From NCBI RefSeq assembly GCF_030164465.1, contig NZ_JASNJE010000009.1:1-64000 (forward strand): a stretch of DNA of 64,000 nucleotides, read 5' to 3'. Both the position numbers and the translations under genes were made by a program. Source of the DNA: Sedimentitalea xiamensis. Lineage in GTDB: Bacteria > Pseudomonadota > Alphaproteobacteria > Rhodobacterales > Rhodobacteraceae. Positions 21,506-30,950 of the stretch are shown here, one piece after another (within the stretch, counting starts at the first letter, position 1; every line of letters begins with the position of its first letter). Below the pieces are notes generated by a model. It ran no database searches. It was not told the origin of the DNA and saw nothing but the letters and a program-made list of their open reading frames with translations.

Positions 21506-22704
21506 TGGAGGGCTTCAAGCGCCTGTTCGGGGACGGGTTCCGGGCCTTTTTCATGGCGGCGGGGATTTTCGCCGTCGCCGCCGTCCTGGTCTGGGAGATC
21601 TGGCTGGGAACCCAGCTTTCGGACTCGACAGCGATTGCGCTGCCCGTCGCGATACCCGCTGCGCAATGGCATGCGCATGAAATGATCTTTGGCTATGCCG
21701 GCGCGGCGATCGGCGGTTTCCTGATGACCGCGGTGCCGACCTGGACCGGCAGCGCGGCCGATGCGCGCCGCTTCATCGTTGTCGCGGTGATGGTATGGCT
21801 TGCCGGTCGGATCGCGGTCGCGACATCGGGTGTCCTGCCGCCGGTTCTGGTCGCCGTCGTCGATCTGGCGTTCCAGCCGCTGGTCGCGGCGCGGATCGCG
21901 GCGCAGCTCGTCAAGCGCCCGAAACCACAGAACCTGATGTTTCTCCTTTTCGTCACGCTGCTCTGGACGAGCAACCTGCTGGTGCACCTGGAATGGACCG
22001 GTGCGACGCAGGGAACGCTGTTTCCCGGCCTGCGTGCCGGTCTGCTGTCGCTCTGCGCGATGATTTCCGTCCTGGGCGGCCGAGTGACGCCGGGTTTCAC
22101 CCGCAATGCGATGAAGCGCGACGGGGTGGACGAAAGCCTGTGGCCGCATCCGCCCCGCGCCGCCGCGCCCATCGCCAACGGCCTTACGGTCCTGATCCCG
22201 TTCCTGCTGCTCATTGGCGCTCCCGATCGGATCGTGGGCGTCGCGGCGCTGGCTGCGGGGATTGCGCAGCTTGTGCGGTTGTCCTGCTGGCGGTCGGCCT
22301 GGACCTGGCGCAGCCCGATCCTCGCCGCGCTGCACCTGTCGATGCTGATGCTGGGCGTCGGGCTTGCGCTCTGGGGGGGCGGATACATGGGGCTGGCGGA
22401 CGAAGTGGCGGGCCTGCATGTTCTGGGCATCGGCGCTGTCGGCGGCATGACCCTGGCGGTGATGAGCCGCGCCATTCTCGGTCACACCGGCCGCGCGCTG
22501 GTGGCGCCCGGACCGGTCGCGGTCGCCTATGGGCTGATCGCCCTGTCCGCGGTCTGCCGCTGGTTCGGTTCATACCTGGCCGGGACAGGATATCTCGCGA
22601 TGATGCTGGCGAGCGGCGCCATCTGGATCACCGCCTTCGCGCTGTTCCTGCTGGCGCTGGGTCCGGCGATGCTGGCGCCGCGCCTGGCGCGGCAGTCACC
22701 CTGA
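21505..22704 (+). CDS. nnrS: NnrS family heme-copper membrane protein
   Basis: A 399-residue protein with about 12 membrane helices and the NnrS signature around AQWHAHEMIFGYAGAAIGGFL. NnrS proteins bind heme and copper and help cells cope with NO and related stress. ATG 21505 is chosen; GTG at 21502 is equally possible and adds one residue. It is coupled to nirI (overlap at the stop). It fits the NO theme between nir and nor. Confidence 0.92.
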   Translation: MEGFKRLFGDGFRAFFMAAGIFAVAAVLVWEIWLGTQLSDSTAIALPVAIPAAQWHAHEMIFGYAGAAIGGFLMTAVPTWTGSAADARRFIVVAVMVWLAGRIAVATSGVLPPVLVAVVDLAFQPLVAARIAAQLVKRPKPQNLMFLLFVTLLWTSNLLVHLEWTGATQGTLFPGLRAGLLSLCAMISVLGGRVTPGFTRNAMKRDGVDESLWPHPPRAAAPIANGLTVLIPFLLLIGAPDRIVGVAALAAGIAQLVRLSCWRSAWTWRSPILAALHLSMLMLGVGLALWGGGYMGLADEVAGLHVLGIGAVGGMTLAVMSRAILGHTGRALVAPGPVAVAYGLIALSAVCRWFGSYLAGTGYLAMMLASGAIWITAFALFLLALGPAMLAPRLARQSP

Positions 22705-22733
22705 ACGTCTTTTTTGCACGATTGTCGCAAAAC

Positions 22734-22747
22734 TTGACTTTTGCCAA
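22734..22747. promoter_or_regulatory. NNR/FNR-type box upstream of the nor operon
   Basis: TTGACTTTTGCCAA keeps the left half-site fully and the right half as GCCAA. The centre is about 70 bases before the norC start, the same distance as at nirS and close to that at nosC. It is in the 106-base gap after nnrS. Confidence 0.8.
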
Positions 22748-22810
22748 GGATCGAATCCCGGCCCGCCGCCATTGTTGCCGGACAATCAACGCAGCGCAAA
22801 GGAGAGCGCA

Positions 22811-23263
22811 ATGCGCGAAGTCATGACCAAGAGCATGGCCCGAAACATCTTTTTCGGCGGGTCCTTGTTCTTTATCATCATATTTGTGGGGCTGACGGCC
22901 CATTCGCACCGATACATCGTCACCACGTCGACCGACCACGAGGGCATCACCGAAAGCGTTGCCCTCGGCAAGCATGTGTGGGAACGCCATGCCTGCATCA
23001 ACTGCCACAGCATCCTGGGCGAAGGGGCCTATTTCGCGCCTGAACTTGCCAATGTCATGACCCGCTGGGGGGTGCAGGACGACCCCGAGGCGGCCTTCGA
23101 CACGCTCAAGGGCTGGATGCAGGCGATGCCCACCGGCATCGAGGGACGCCGCCAGATGCCCTATTTCGATCTGACCGACGAGGAATTCCGCGCGCTCAGC
23201 GATTTTCTGCTGTGGACCAACACCATCGATGCACAGGGTTGGCCGCCCAACGATGCGGGCTGA
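22811..23263 (+). CDS. norC: NorC, nitric oxide reductase cytochrome c subunit
   Basis: A 150-residue membrane-anchored cytochrome c. It has one N-terminal helix (about 12-31), C62-IN-C65-H66 and a likely axial Met in GRRQMPYF. It passes electrons to NorB. The ATG at 22811 follows AAAGGAGAGC. It is the first gene of norCBQDEF. Confidence 0.97.
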   Translation: MREVMTKSMARNIFFGGSLFFIIIFVGLTAHSHRYIVTTSTDHEGITESVALGKHVWERHACINCHSILGEGAYFAPELANVMTRWGVQDDPEAAFDTLKGWMQAMPTGIEGRRQMPYFDLTDEEFRALSDFLLWTNTIDAQGWPPNDAG

Positions 23264-23278
23264 GAAAGGACCCACACA

Positions 23279-24676
23279 ATGAAATATCAATCTCAGAAAA
23301 TCGCATACGCCTATTTCGCCGTGGCGCTCGGGTTGTTTGCGGTTCAGATCCTCGGCGGGCTGCTGGCCGGCTGGGTCTATGTCATGCCCAACACCCTGTC
23401 CGAGCTGGTGCCGTTCAACATCATCCGCATGTTGCACACCAACAGCCTTGTCGTCTGGCTGCTGCTGGGCTTCTTCGGCGCGGCCTATTTCCTGATCCCG
23501 GAAGAGGCGGAGCGCGAGATCCATTCACCGACCATCGCCTACTTGCAGCTGATCATCCTGGTCGTCGGCACGCTCGGCGTCGTCGTGACCTATCTTTTCA
23601 ACCTGTTTGAAGGCAACTGGCTTCTCGGCAAGGAAGGCCGCGAGTTTCTCGAACAGCCCAAGTGGGTCAAGGCGGGCATTGTCGTTGCGGCCCTGATGTT
23701 CCTTTTCAACGTGACGATGACCGTTCTGAAGGGCAAGAAGACGGCGATCACCAACATCCTGCTGCTCGGCCTCTGGGGGCTCGCGCTGCTGTTCCTCTTT
23801 GCCTTCTACAACCCCGTGAACCTGTCGCTGGACAAGATGTACTGGTGGTATGTGATCCACCTCTGGGTCGAAGGCGTGTGGGAACTGATCATGGCGTCGA
23901 TCCTCGCCTATCTGATGCTCAAGCTGACCGGCGTGGACCGCGAAGTGGTCGAAAAATGGCTCTATGTCATCGTCGCGGCGGCGCTGTTCTCGGGCATCCT
24001 CGGGACCGGGCACCACTATTACTGGATCGGCGCGCCGGGCTACTGGCAGTGGATCGGTTCGATCTTCTCGAGCCTCGAGGTCATTCCCTTCTTCGCGATG
24101 ATGTCCTTTGCCTTCGTGATGGTCTGGAAAGGCCGCCGCGACCATCCCAACAAGGCCGCGCTGCTGTGGTCGCTGGGCTGCGCGACGCTGGCCTTCTTCG
24201 GTGCCGGCATCTGGGGCTTCCTGCACACGCTGCACGGGGTGAACTATTACACCCACGGCACGCAGATCACCGCGGCCCACGGCCACCTCGCGTTCTTTGG
24301 CGCCTATGTCTGCCTGAACCTCGCGATCATGAGCTATGCGATGCCGATCCTGAAACACCGCGACCCTTACAACCAGGTGCTGAACATGGCGTCTTTCTGG
24401 CTGATGTCCGGTGGCATGGTCTTCATGACCTTCACCCTGACCTTTGCCGGCACCGTGCAGACCCATATGCAGCGGGTTATCGGGGAATATTACATGGACG
24501 TTCAGGACAGCATCGCCATCTTCTACTGGATGCGGTTCGGTGCCGGAATCGCGGTGCTGCTGGGGGTCTTGCTGTTCCTCTACGCGATCTTCATGCCGCG
24601 TCGCGAAGTGGTCACGCCGGGGCCGATCGAGCGCCACCGTCTGGAAGAAGATCCTGACCACGTGCCTGCGGAGTGA
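23279..24676 (+). CDS. norB: NorB, nitric oxide reductase large subunit
   Basis: A 465-residue, roughly 12-helix heme-copper oxidase superfamily enzyme that reduces NO to N2O. Conserved His are seen in MLHTNSLVVW (heme), the WVEGVWE segment with the Glu near FeB, GTGHHYYWIG (two FeB His) and HGHLAFFGAY (hemes). It is the short, cytochrome c-dependent cNor type, since norC is adjacent and no quinol-oxidase extension is present. The site GAAAGGA lies upstream. Confidence 0.98.
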   Translation: MKYQSQKIAYAYFAVALGLFAVQILGGLLAGWVYVMPNTLSELVPFNIIRMLHTNSLVVWLLLGFFGAAYFLIPEEAEREIHSPTIAYLQLIILVVGTLGVVVTYLFNLFEGNWLLGKEGREFLEQPKWVKAGIVVAALMFLFNVTMTVLKGKKTAITNILLLGLWGLALLFLFAFYNPVNLSLDKMYWWYVIHLWVEGVWELIMASILAYLMLKLTGVDREVVEKWLYVIVAAALFSGILGTGHHYYWIGAPGYWQWIGSIFSSLEVIPFFAMMSFAFVMVWKGRRDHPNKAALLWSLGCATLAFFGAGIWGFLHTLHGVNYYTHGTQITAAHGHLAFFGAYVCLNLAIMSYAMPILKHRDPYNQVLNMASFWLMSGGMVFMTFTLTFAGTVQTHMQRVIGEYYMDVQDSIAIFYWMRFGAGIAVLLGVLLFLYAIFMPRREVVTPGPIERHRLEEDPDHVPAE

Positions 24677-25488
24677 TGGCGATGAACGCTTTCAGCAAAC
24701 TCGAGGGGGCGGCCGACGCCCCCTTCTACCTGCCCCAGGGCGATGAATGCAGCCTGTTTCAGGCCGCCAGCGCCAACAACCTGCCGATGCTCCTGAAAGG
24801 GCCGACGGGCTGCGGCAAGACCAGGTTCGTGGCGCATATGGCGGCGCGTCTGGGCCGGCCGCTCTATACGGTGGCTTGCCATGACGACCTGTCCGCCGCC
24901 GACCTGATCGGGCGCTACCTGCTCAAGGGCGGCGAAACCGTCTGGGTCGACGGGCCGTTGACCCGCGCGGTGCGGGAAGGCGCGATCTGCTATCTCGACG
25001 AGGTGGTGGAGGCCCGCAAGGACGTGACCGTGGTGCTGCACCCGCTGACCGACGACCGGCGCATCCTGCCGATCGACCGGACCGGCGAGGAACTGGAGGC
25101 CGCGCCCGGCTTCATGCTGGTGGCGTCCTACAATCCCGGCTACCAGAACATCCTCAAGACCCTGAAACCGTCTACCCGCCAGCGGTTTCTCGCGGTGGAG
25201 TTCGATTTCCCGTCGCCCGATCTGGAAGTACAGATCGTGGCGCGCGAAAGCGGTCTGGACGAAGAGAGGGTGAAGCCCCTGGTCCGTCTGGCCGGCAAGC
25301 TCCGGGCACTCAAGGGGCAGGATCTTGAAGAAGGCGTATCCACCCGTCTGATCGTCTATGCCGCGTCGCTGATCGCGCAGGGCATGCCCATTGACCGCGC
25401 GGTCGAGGCGGCGATGATCGAACCGCTGACGGACGACGCCGATGTGAAACGCGGGCTCCTAGATCTTGTTGCGGCCATCTTCGGGTGA
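24676..25488 (+). CDS. norQ: NorQ, MoxR-type AAA+ ATPase for Nor assembly
   Basis: This 270-residue AAA+ protein has Walker A GPTGCGKT (42-49), Walker B-like ICYLDEVVEA and an arginine-finger region STRQRF. With NorD it inserts or activates the non-heme iron FeB of NorB. ATG 24676 overlaps the norB stop; GTG at 24673 or ATG at 24682 are alternatives. Confidence 0.95.
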   Translation: MAMNAFSKLEGAADAPFYLPQGDECSLFQAASANNLPMLLKGPTGCGKTRFVAHMAARLGRPLYTVACHDDLSAADLIGRYLLKGGETVWVDGPLTRAVREGAICYLDEVVEARKDVTVVLHPLTDDRRILPIDRTGEELEAAPGFMLVASYNPGYQNILKTLKPSTRQRFLAVEFDFPSPDLEVQIVARESGLDEERVKPLVRLAGKLRALKGQDLEEGVSTRLIVYAASLIAQGMPIDRAVEAAMIEPLTDDADVKRGLLDLVAAIFG

Positions 25489-25491
25489 GGC

Positions 25492-27426
25492 ATGGCCGTG
25501 GGCAGGATTGAAATAGAGCCATGGGAACCCGAAGAAACCGTCGGGAAACTGTGGCACGCCTTTGCCAGCCGCCTGGATGCACCAGAGGTGCATCACGGAG
25601 CCAGCGTAGACCTTTCCGAGGTCAGCGGGCGGTTGGCCGTTTTCTTTCGCGGACTCGGCGGGGCGCATTCGGTCGAACTGCGCCCCGTCAGCGGTGAAGT
25701 CAGCCGCCACCGTCTGAGTTTCCTGCGCCGGCTGGGGGCCGAAGCGGAAATCCTCCCGCGCGCCAGCTTCGACGGCGAGGTGTTGCGCCTGCCCGAACGG
25801 CTGGCAGTGTTTCCGACGCGTGAAGCCAATGGCGCGCTCTATCTCTGGCTCACCGCCGCCGCCGCCAATGCCGGCGAACACATGACCCATTCGGACCCGT
25901 TGCGCGCCGATCTTGCGGCGATTGCATCCGCGCGCGCCATGGTCGAATCCGCTTTGGAACAGGCACCCGGTCTTGCCGACCTCTACCGGACTCTGTGCGA
26001 TGCGACCTTGCATCAGCGGCGGACCACGAGCGGGCTGCCCAGGGTCGAGGCCGCCGTCGAATCGCTCGTGCGCCATGCGCTGGGCGATACAGCGCCGCTG
26101 TCGGATCATGCGCTCCAGTTGCAGCAGGCGCACCCGTCGAACCTGAAGGCTCCTGGAAAATACCAGCCTTTCCACCCCGTGGCCATCTGGCCCGACCTGC
26201 GCGAACTGGCGTTCAGCGCATCCGACAGTGTAGAAAGCCGGGACGCCGACGGGTCGCCCGAGGAAGGCGGCGACGGAACCCATCGCGCCCGCCGTCGGCA
26301 GGCTGACCAGGCGCAACGCGCCGATAGCCTGATCCTGCACAAGTTCGAGGCGATCCTCAGCTGGGCCGAGTTCCTGAACCTGAACCGCCGGGTCGATGAC
26401 GACGATCCGGACAACGCCAAGAAGGCCGCCGACGATCAGGACGAGATCGGGCTGGGCCAGATATCCAAGGCCCCCGCGACCCGCCTGAAACTGCATCTGG
26501 ACCTCGCGCCCGAAGATGTGGACCGCGAACGCCTGTCCGGTGTGCATACCTATCCTGAATGGGATGCGCGATCCGGCGCCTACCTGCCCGATCACGTCCG
26601 GGTTCTTCACAGCATCGCGGAAGCGGGTGATTGCGTCCCCTCCTTTCGCGAAGATCCGCGCGCCATGCGCCGCATTCGACATGTCAAACGTCAGTTCGAG
26701 GCATTGCGTCCCGGCCGCGTCTTCGTGCCCGGTTGCCTTGACGGGGATGAACTCGACATGGAAGCGGTCGTGCGCGCGCGGGTCGACATTCTGGCCAATG
26801 GCGCGGGCAGCAACCGGATCTGGCGGCAATCGCTGCCGCAGGCCCGCGATCTGGCGGTGTCGATCCTGCTGGATGTGTCGCGGTCGACCGAAAGCGCCGT
26901 GACCGGCCGGGCGGTGATCGACATCGAACGCGAGGCTCTGGCGGCCCTGTCCTGGGGGCTGGACGCCTGCGGCGACGATTTCTCGATCCACGCGTTTTCC
27001 TCGCTGAAGCGCGACCGCGTCTACATCCAGCAATGCAAGGCCTTCGGGGAACCGATGACTGCCGCCGTCGAGGACCGGATCGGGGCCTTGCGCCCCGGTT
27101 TCTACACGCGCCTGGGCGCGGCGATCCGCCATGCGTCGGTGGACCTGGCGCGCCAGAGCAAGAAGCGCCGGTTGCTGCTGGTGATCACCGACGGCAAGCC
27201 CAACGATCTGGACCACTACGAAGGACGCCACGGCATCGAAGATACCGCGATGGCCGTGCGCGAGGCGCGTCGGGCCGGTCATTCCGTGTTCGGCGTCACC
27301 ATCGACAAGCAGGCCAAGACGTGGTTTCCGCGCCTGTTCGGACGCGGCGGCTTCCACGTCATTCCGCATCCCGACAAGTTGACCGAGGCATTGCCGCTCA
27401 TCTACCGGGAACTGGTAGGCGCATGA
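25492..27426 (+). CDS. norD: NorD, VWA-domain activator of nitric oxide reductase
   Basis: A 644-residue protein with a C-terminal von Willebrand A domain. Its metal-ion site DVSRSTES begins at D461 and continues with the ITDGKPND strand. The middle (about 250-320) is charged and Asp-rich, probably flexible. NorD pairs with NorQ as chaperone for FeB loading. It starts 3 bases after norQ and overlaps norE by 4. Confidence 0.95.
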   Translation: MAVGRIEIEPWEPEETVGKLWHAFASRLDAPEVHHGASVDLSEVSGRLAVFFRGLGGAHSVELRPVSGEVSRHRLSFLRRLGAEAEILPRASFDGEVLRLPERLAVFPTREANGALYLWLTAAAANAGEHMTHSDPLRADLAAIASARAMVESALEQAPGLADLYRTLCDATLHQRRTTSGLPRVEAAVESLVRHALGDTAPLSDHALQLQQAHPSNLKAPGKYQPFHPVAIWPDLRELAFSASDSVESRDADGSPEEGGDGTHRARRRQADQAQRADSLILHKFEAILSWAEFLNLNRRVDDDDPDNAKKAADDQDEIGLGQISKAPATRLKLHLDLAPEDVDRERLSGVHTYPEWDARSGAYLPDHVRVLHSIAEAGDCVPSFREDPRAMRRIRHVKRQFEALRPGRVFVPGCLDGDELDMEAVVRARVDILANGAGSNRIWRQSLPQARDLAVSILLDVSRSTESAVTGRAVIDIEREALAALSWGLDACGDDFSIHAFSSLKRDRVYIQQCKAFGEPMTAAVEDRIGALRPGFYTRLGAAIRHASVDLARQSKKRRLLLVITDGKPNDLDHYEGRHGIEDTAMAVREARRAGHSVFGVTIDKQAKTWFPRLFGRGGFHVIPHPDKLTEALPLIYRELVGA

Positions 27427-27971
27427 GCGAAGCAACGGTGCTGGACGAGTTGCCAGGGGATCTGATGATGTGGGTGCTGATCGTCAGCGAACTGCTGGTG
27501 TTCGGCGCCGGGTTGGCGGCGTTCCTTGCCGTGCGCGCCACCGATCCGGCCGGTTTTGCCGAGGCGCAGTCCTTTCTCAACCGGTCCGCCGCCGGCCTGA
27601 ATACGGTGATCCTCGTGACCAGCGGATTTCTCGCGGCGCTGGCCCTGCCGCTGCGTGAAGCGGGCCGGAGCGGGATCTCGCGGCTGGCCCTGGTTGCCGC
27701 ATCGCTTCTGGGGGTGCTGTTTCTTGTCATCAAGGCCGTGGAGTATTCGGACAAGTCGGCGCTCGGCATCGGCTGGGACAGCCATCCGTTCTTCACGTTC
27801 TACTACCTGCTGACCGGTTTTCATGCCGCCCATGTGGTGGCGGGTATCGTGATCCTGCTGCTGGTCGGCTGGCGCAATGCGCCGCGCAACATCGAAGTCG
27901 GCACCGCGTTCTGGCACATGGTCGACCTGGTCTGGGTGCTGCTGTTTCCTGTGATCTACCTGCTGCGATGA
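27423..27971 (+). CDS. norE: NorE, cytochrome c oxidase subunit III-like
   Basis: A 182-residue protein with five hydrophobic helices and the subunit III hallmark YYLLTGFHAAHVVAG. NorE proteins help maximal NO reductase activity or stability but are not catalytic. ATG 27423 overlaps the norD stop (ATGA). It overlaps norF by 4 bases. Confidence 0.93.
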   Translation: MSEATVLDELPGDLMMWVLIVSELLVFGAGLAAFLAVRATDPAGFAEAQSFLNRSAAGLNTVILVTSGFLAALALPLREAGRSGISRLALVAASLLGVLFLVIKAVEYSDKSALGIGWDSHPFFTFYYLLTGFHAAHVVAGIVILLLVGWRNAPRNIEVGTAFWHMVDLVWVLLFPVIYLLR

Positions 27972-28237
27972 CGACACAAGCCCTGATAACCGGCTGGCTG
28001 GCCCTGCTCGTCTTCAGCTTTGTCTCGACGCTGATTGCGGTCTGGCCGATTCCGGCGCACTGGCAGGCCCTGGCCGGGGCCGCGATCCTGACCCTGGCCT
28101 GGCTGAAGGCGCGGGTGATCCTGGGGCGCTACCTCGGGCTTGCGCAGGCGCCCTTCTGGGCGCGGGGCTTCGGAGTGTCGCTGGCGCTGTTCTGTGCGCT
28201 GCTGCTGGGGCTTTACCTGATTCCGGTCATGCTTTGA
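27968..28237 (+). CDS. norF: NorF, small membrane protein of nor operon
   Basis: An 89-residue protein with three hydrophobic helices. It is placed last in norCBQDEF as in Paracoccus, where NorF is needed for full NO reductase activity. Its end overlaps the end of the convergent DUF4202 gene by 11 bases. No terminator is visible between them. Confidence 0.87.
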   Translation: MTTQALITGWLALLVFSFVSTLIAVWPIPAHWQALAGAAILTLAWLKARVILGRYLGLAQAPFWARGFGVSLALFCALLLGLYLIPVML

Positions 28238-28787
28238 ACGCGGCGGCCAGCGCGTCAGGCAGTTCGAACTCCTTCAACACCCGTACGCGCCCTTCCGCGG
28301 ACATCTTGCGCGCCGTCTTTTCCACGATTCGCTGCATCTTGTCCGGGTCCTGCGTGGTCGAGAACGGCGCGAAATACCATTTCAGGAATACGAAGCAGAT
28401 CACGTCCTCAAGCGCCTGAACATCCGGGTCGCGCTTGATCCCTTCCTTGCGGATCATCTTGCCCGCCGCCTCGGCGGAGTCCTGGTCATAGCCGGCGGCG
28501 GCCATGATCTCGCCCACCCGGTCCGCGTGATGGCGGGCCAGATCCCGCCGCCAGGTCAGATACCCTTCGCGCCCCTGCGGATAGTCGGCCCGTTTCAGGA
28601 TCCAGCGTTCGATGTGCTGCCCGCGCGCGGCGATCTGCAAGGGTTCGGAGGCATCGGGAAACAGCCGCGCCAGTTCCTCGGTCATCCGCCGACCGTAAAG
28701 CTGCGCCGCCGGGTCGCCTTCGGACCTGTCCGGATCGTGGGCATTGGCGGCGTCAATGGCGGCAAGGGCCGCGGCCAGATTTTTCAT
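28227..28787 (-). CDS. DUF4202 family protein
   Basis: A 186-residue cytoplasmic alpha-helical protein that I assign to DUF4202 from motifs such as AARGQHIERWILKRADYPQGR and CFVFLKWYFAPF. The family has no established biochemical role that I can state. ATG 28787 overlaps the stop of the nnrR-like gene (ATGA), so the two are co-translated. This suggests a link to NO or denitrification control. Confidence 0.8.
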   Translation of the reverse strand: MKNLAAALAAIDAANAHDPDRSEGDPAAQLYGRRMTEELARLFPDASEPLQIAARGQHIERWILKRADYPQGREGYLTWRRDLARHHADRVGEIMAAAGYDQDSAEAAGKMIRKEGIKRDPDVQALEDVICFVFLKWYFAPFSTTQDPDKMQRIVEKTARKMSAEGRVRVLKEFELPDALAAAFKA

Positions 28788-29491
28788 AGGGCCTTGTTCC
28801 ATGCTGAGGCCGGATCTTCGTCGGCATAAGTGCGCAACTGTTCGATATTCTCGATCGCCGCGTGGTTCTTGGCGATGCGGACCCCGTGCGGACGCAGCTT
28901 GGAGAAAGCACGGGACAGGCTTTCCGGCTTCATGCCCAGACGCCCGGCAATCAGGACCTTGTCATAGGGCAGGGTCACGACGCAACTGCCCGTCTCCTGG
29001 TTGCACAGGCCAAGCAGGAATTCCGCCACCCGCTGCGCCCCGGTCTGCGCCTTGATCTGTTCGATCTGTCCGACCAGCGCCTGAAGATGCTGAAACGTCG
29101 CCGACAGAACCGACAGGCAGATTTCCGGGTTAGCGCGCATCATCGTGGTGAAGGTCGTGGCGGAGATCTGCAACAGGGTGCAATCCGTGACCGCCTCGGC
29201 CGACACAGGATATTCGCCATGGCGAAAGGCGACGGCTTCGCCAAAGCTGCTGCCGCGGGTGAACACGTTCACCACCGCTTCGTTGCCGTTCGGAGAAATG
29301 CGGTACAACTTGACCCACCCGTCCAGCACGACGTGGATGACCTGCGCGATTTCACCCTGCAGGAAAAGGGTTTCTCCCCGGCCGGCCTGCCGCGTGACCG
29401 CACCCTTGAGCAGCGCGTCGGCGACGTCCTTGGGCATGCTCTTCAGCAGCAGCGAATTGCGCGCGATGCTCGTGTCCCGGTCTGCAATCAT
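28784..29491 (-). CDS. nnrR: Crp/FNR-family regulator, NNR/NnrR type
   Basis: A 235-residue regulator with an N-terminal cyclic-nucleotide-like sensor (about 15-125), a dimer helix (130-150) and a winged helix. The recognition helix has PESLSRAF (E190, S193, R194), matching the E-x-x-S-R that reads TTGA half-sites. It has no N-terminal cysteine set for an oxygen-sensing Fe-S cluster; its only cysteines are C104, C125, C163 and C170. That fits NO-responsive Nnr/Dnr/NnrR proteins. It probably acts on the four boxes in this window. The exact subfamily name is tentative. Confidence 0.82.
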   Translation of the reverse strand: MIADRDTSIARNSLLLKSMPKDVADALLKGAVTRQAGRGETLFLQGEIAQVIHVVLDGWVKLYRISPNGNEAVVNVFTRGSSFGEAVAFRHGEYPVSAEAVTDCTLLQISATTFTTMMRANPEICLSVLSATFQHLQALVGQIEQIKAQTGAQRVAEFLLGLCNQETGSCVVTLPYDKVLIAGRLGMKPESLSRAFSKLRPHGVRIAKNHAAIENIEQLRTYADEDPASAWNKAL

Positions 29492-29628
29492 GATGTTCCT
29501 GCTCTTTCCCGTGGCCCAGCTCTCTGGCGCATCGAAATTTCCTCTACCAGAGCTGGTTTACACGAGAGCGTCGCGAAACTTAACAGCGGATTTGCCCATC
29601 GCGACAGGGGGACGCATTCGGCGATGGC

Positions 29629-29642
29629 TTGATCATTGTCAA
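29629..29642. promoter_or_regulatory. FNR/NNR box upstream of hemA
   Basis: TTGATCATTGTCAA combines an FNR-like left half (TTGAT) with an NNR-like right half (GTCAA). The centre is about 65 bases before the hemA start, with a possible -10 (CTAGGC) at 29665-29670. It is 145 bases from the nnrR start, so hemA is the likelier target. Confidence 0.8.
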
Positions 29643-29699
29643 GGATGGACGGGTCCGGTCCGGACTAGGCTCATGCCAAACGTCAGGAAAGGGTCGCGG

Positions 29700-30923
29700 A
29701 TGTCGTATGAGGCTTATTTTCAGGAGCGGTTGGCGCGGCTGAAGGACGAAGGCAACTATCGTGTCTTCACCGATCTGATGCGGCAGCGCGGTGCTTTTCC
29801 GAAAGCCACCCGTTTCAAGGAGTCGGAAACCGGCGACGTGACGGTCTGGTGTTCCAACGACTATCTCGGCATGGGCCAGCATCCCGCGGTCCTCGCGGCC
29901 ATGCACGACGCGCTGGACACGTGCGGCGCGGGCGCGGGCGGAACCCGCAACATCTCGGGCACGACCCATCACCATGTGCTGCTGGAACAGGAACTGGCCG
30001 ATCTGCACGGCAAGGAAGCCGCTCTGCTTTTCACTTCGGGCTACGTGTCGAACTGGGCGGCTTTGGGAACGCTGGCTTCGGAAATTCCCGGCTGCATCGT
30101 GTTCTCCGACAGCCTGAACCACGCCAGCATGATCGAAGGAATCCGCCATTCGCGCGCCCAGAAGGTGATCTGGAAACACAACGACCTGGCTGACCTGGAA
30201 ATGAAACTGGCCGCCGCGCCCGCCGATGCGCCGAAACTGATCGCCTTTGAATCGGTCTATTCGATGGATGGCGACATCGCTCCGATCGCGGAAATCTGCG
30301 ATCTGGCGGATCGATATGGGGCGATGACCTACCTGGACGAGGTTCATGCCGTCGGCATGTATGGTCCGCGTGGCGGCGGGATCGCCGAACAGGAAGGGCT
30401 GATGCACCGGCTGACCGTCATCGAGGGCACCCTGGGCAAGGCGTTTGGCGTCGTCGGGGGATACATCGCCGCCTCCGCCGCCCTGTGCGACTTCGTGCGC
30501 AGTTTCGCCAGCGGGTTCATATTCACGACCGCATTGCCGCCCGCCGTCGCGGCGGGAGCCGCCGCCTCGGTCCGGCATCTGAAGGCCAGCGCCAGCGAGC
30601 GCCGGCTTCAGCACCAGAGGGTCGCCGAACTGCGGGCGCGGCTGGACGAAATCGGAATCCCGCACATAAAGAACCCCAGCCACATCATTCCGGTGATGGT
30701 AGGCGACCCGGTCAAGTGCAAATACATCTCCGATCTGCTTCTGGACCGGTTCGGGATCTACATTCAGCCGATCAACTACCCGACGGTTCCAAAGGGCACC
30801 GAACGGCTGCGTATCACGCCGTCGCCGGTTCATTCCGCCGAGGACATCGACCGGCTGGTGTCGGCCCTTGCCGAATTGTGGAGCGCCTGTCAGCTGGCCC
30901 GCCGCCCGATGGCCGCCCAGTAA
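29700..30923 (+). CDS. hemA: 5-aminolevulinate synthase (ALAS)
   Basis: A 407-residue PLP enzyme condensing glycine and succinyl-CoA to 5-aminolevulinate, the first step of heme synthesis in alphaproteobacteria. The PLP lysine is K247 in TLGKAFG; the glycine-loop motif [12 protein letters not shown] and the [12 protein letters not shown] segment are intact. ATG 29700 gives the family N-terminus MSYEAYF. Its placement behind an FNR/NNR box at the end of the denitrification island suggests induction to supply heme c, b and d1. Confidence 0.96.
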   Translation: MSYEAYFQERLARLKDEGNYRVFTDLMRQRGAFPKATRFKESETGDVTVWCSNDYLGMGQHPAVLAAMHDALDTCGAGAGGTRNISGTTHHHVLLEQELADLHGKEAALLFTSGYVSNWAALGTLASEIPGCIVFSDSLNHASMIEGIRHSRAQKVIWKHNDLADLEMKLAAAPADAPKLIAFESVYSMDGDIAPIAEICDLADRYGAMTYLDEVHAVGMYGPRGGGIAEQEGLMHRLTVIEGTLGKAFGVVGGYIAASAALCDFVRSFASGFIFTTALPPAVAAGAAASVRHLKASASERRLQHQRVAELRARLDEIGIPHIKNPSHIIPVMVGDPVKCKYISDLLLDRFGIYIQPINYPTVPKGTERLRITPSPVHSAEDIDRLVSALAELWSACQLARRPMAAQ

Positions 30924-30950
30924 GGGGAATTCGGACGCCGGAACCCGCGA

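Noticed and set aside
25459-27435. Long minus-strand frame opposite norD
   Set aside because: Exact shadow of norD without signals of its own.
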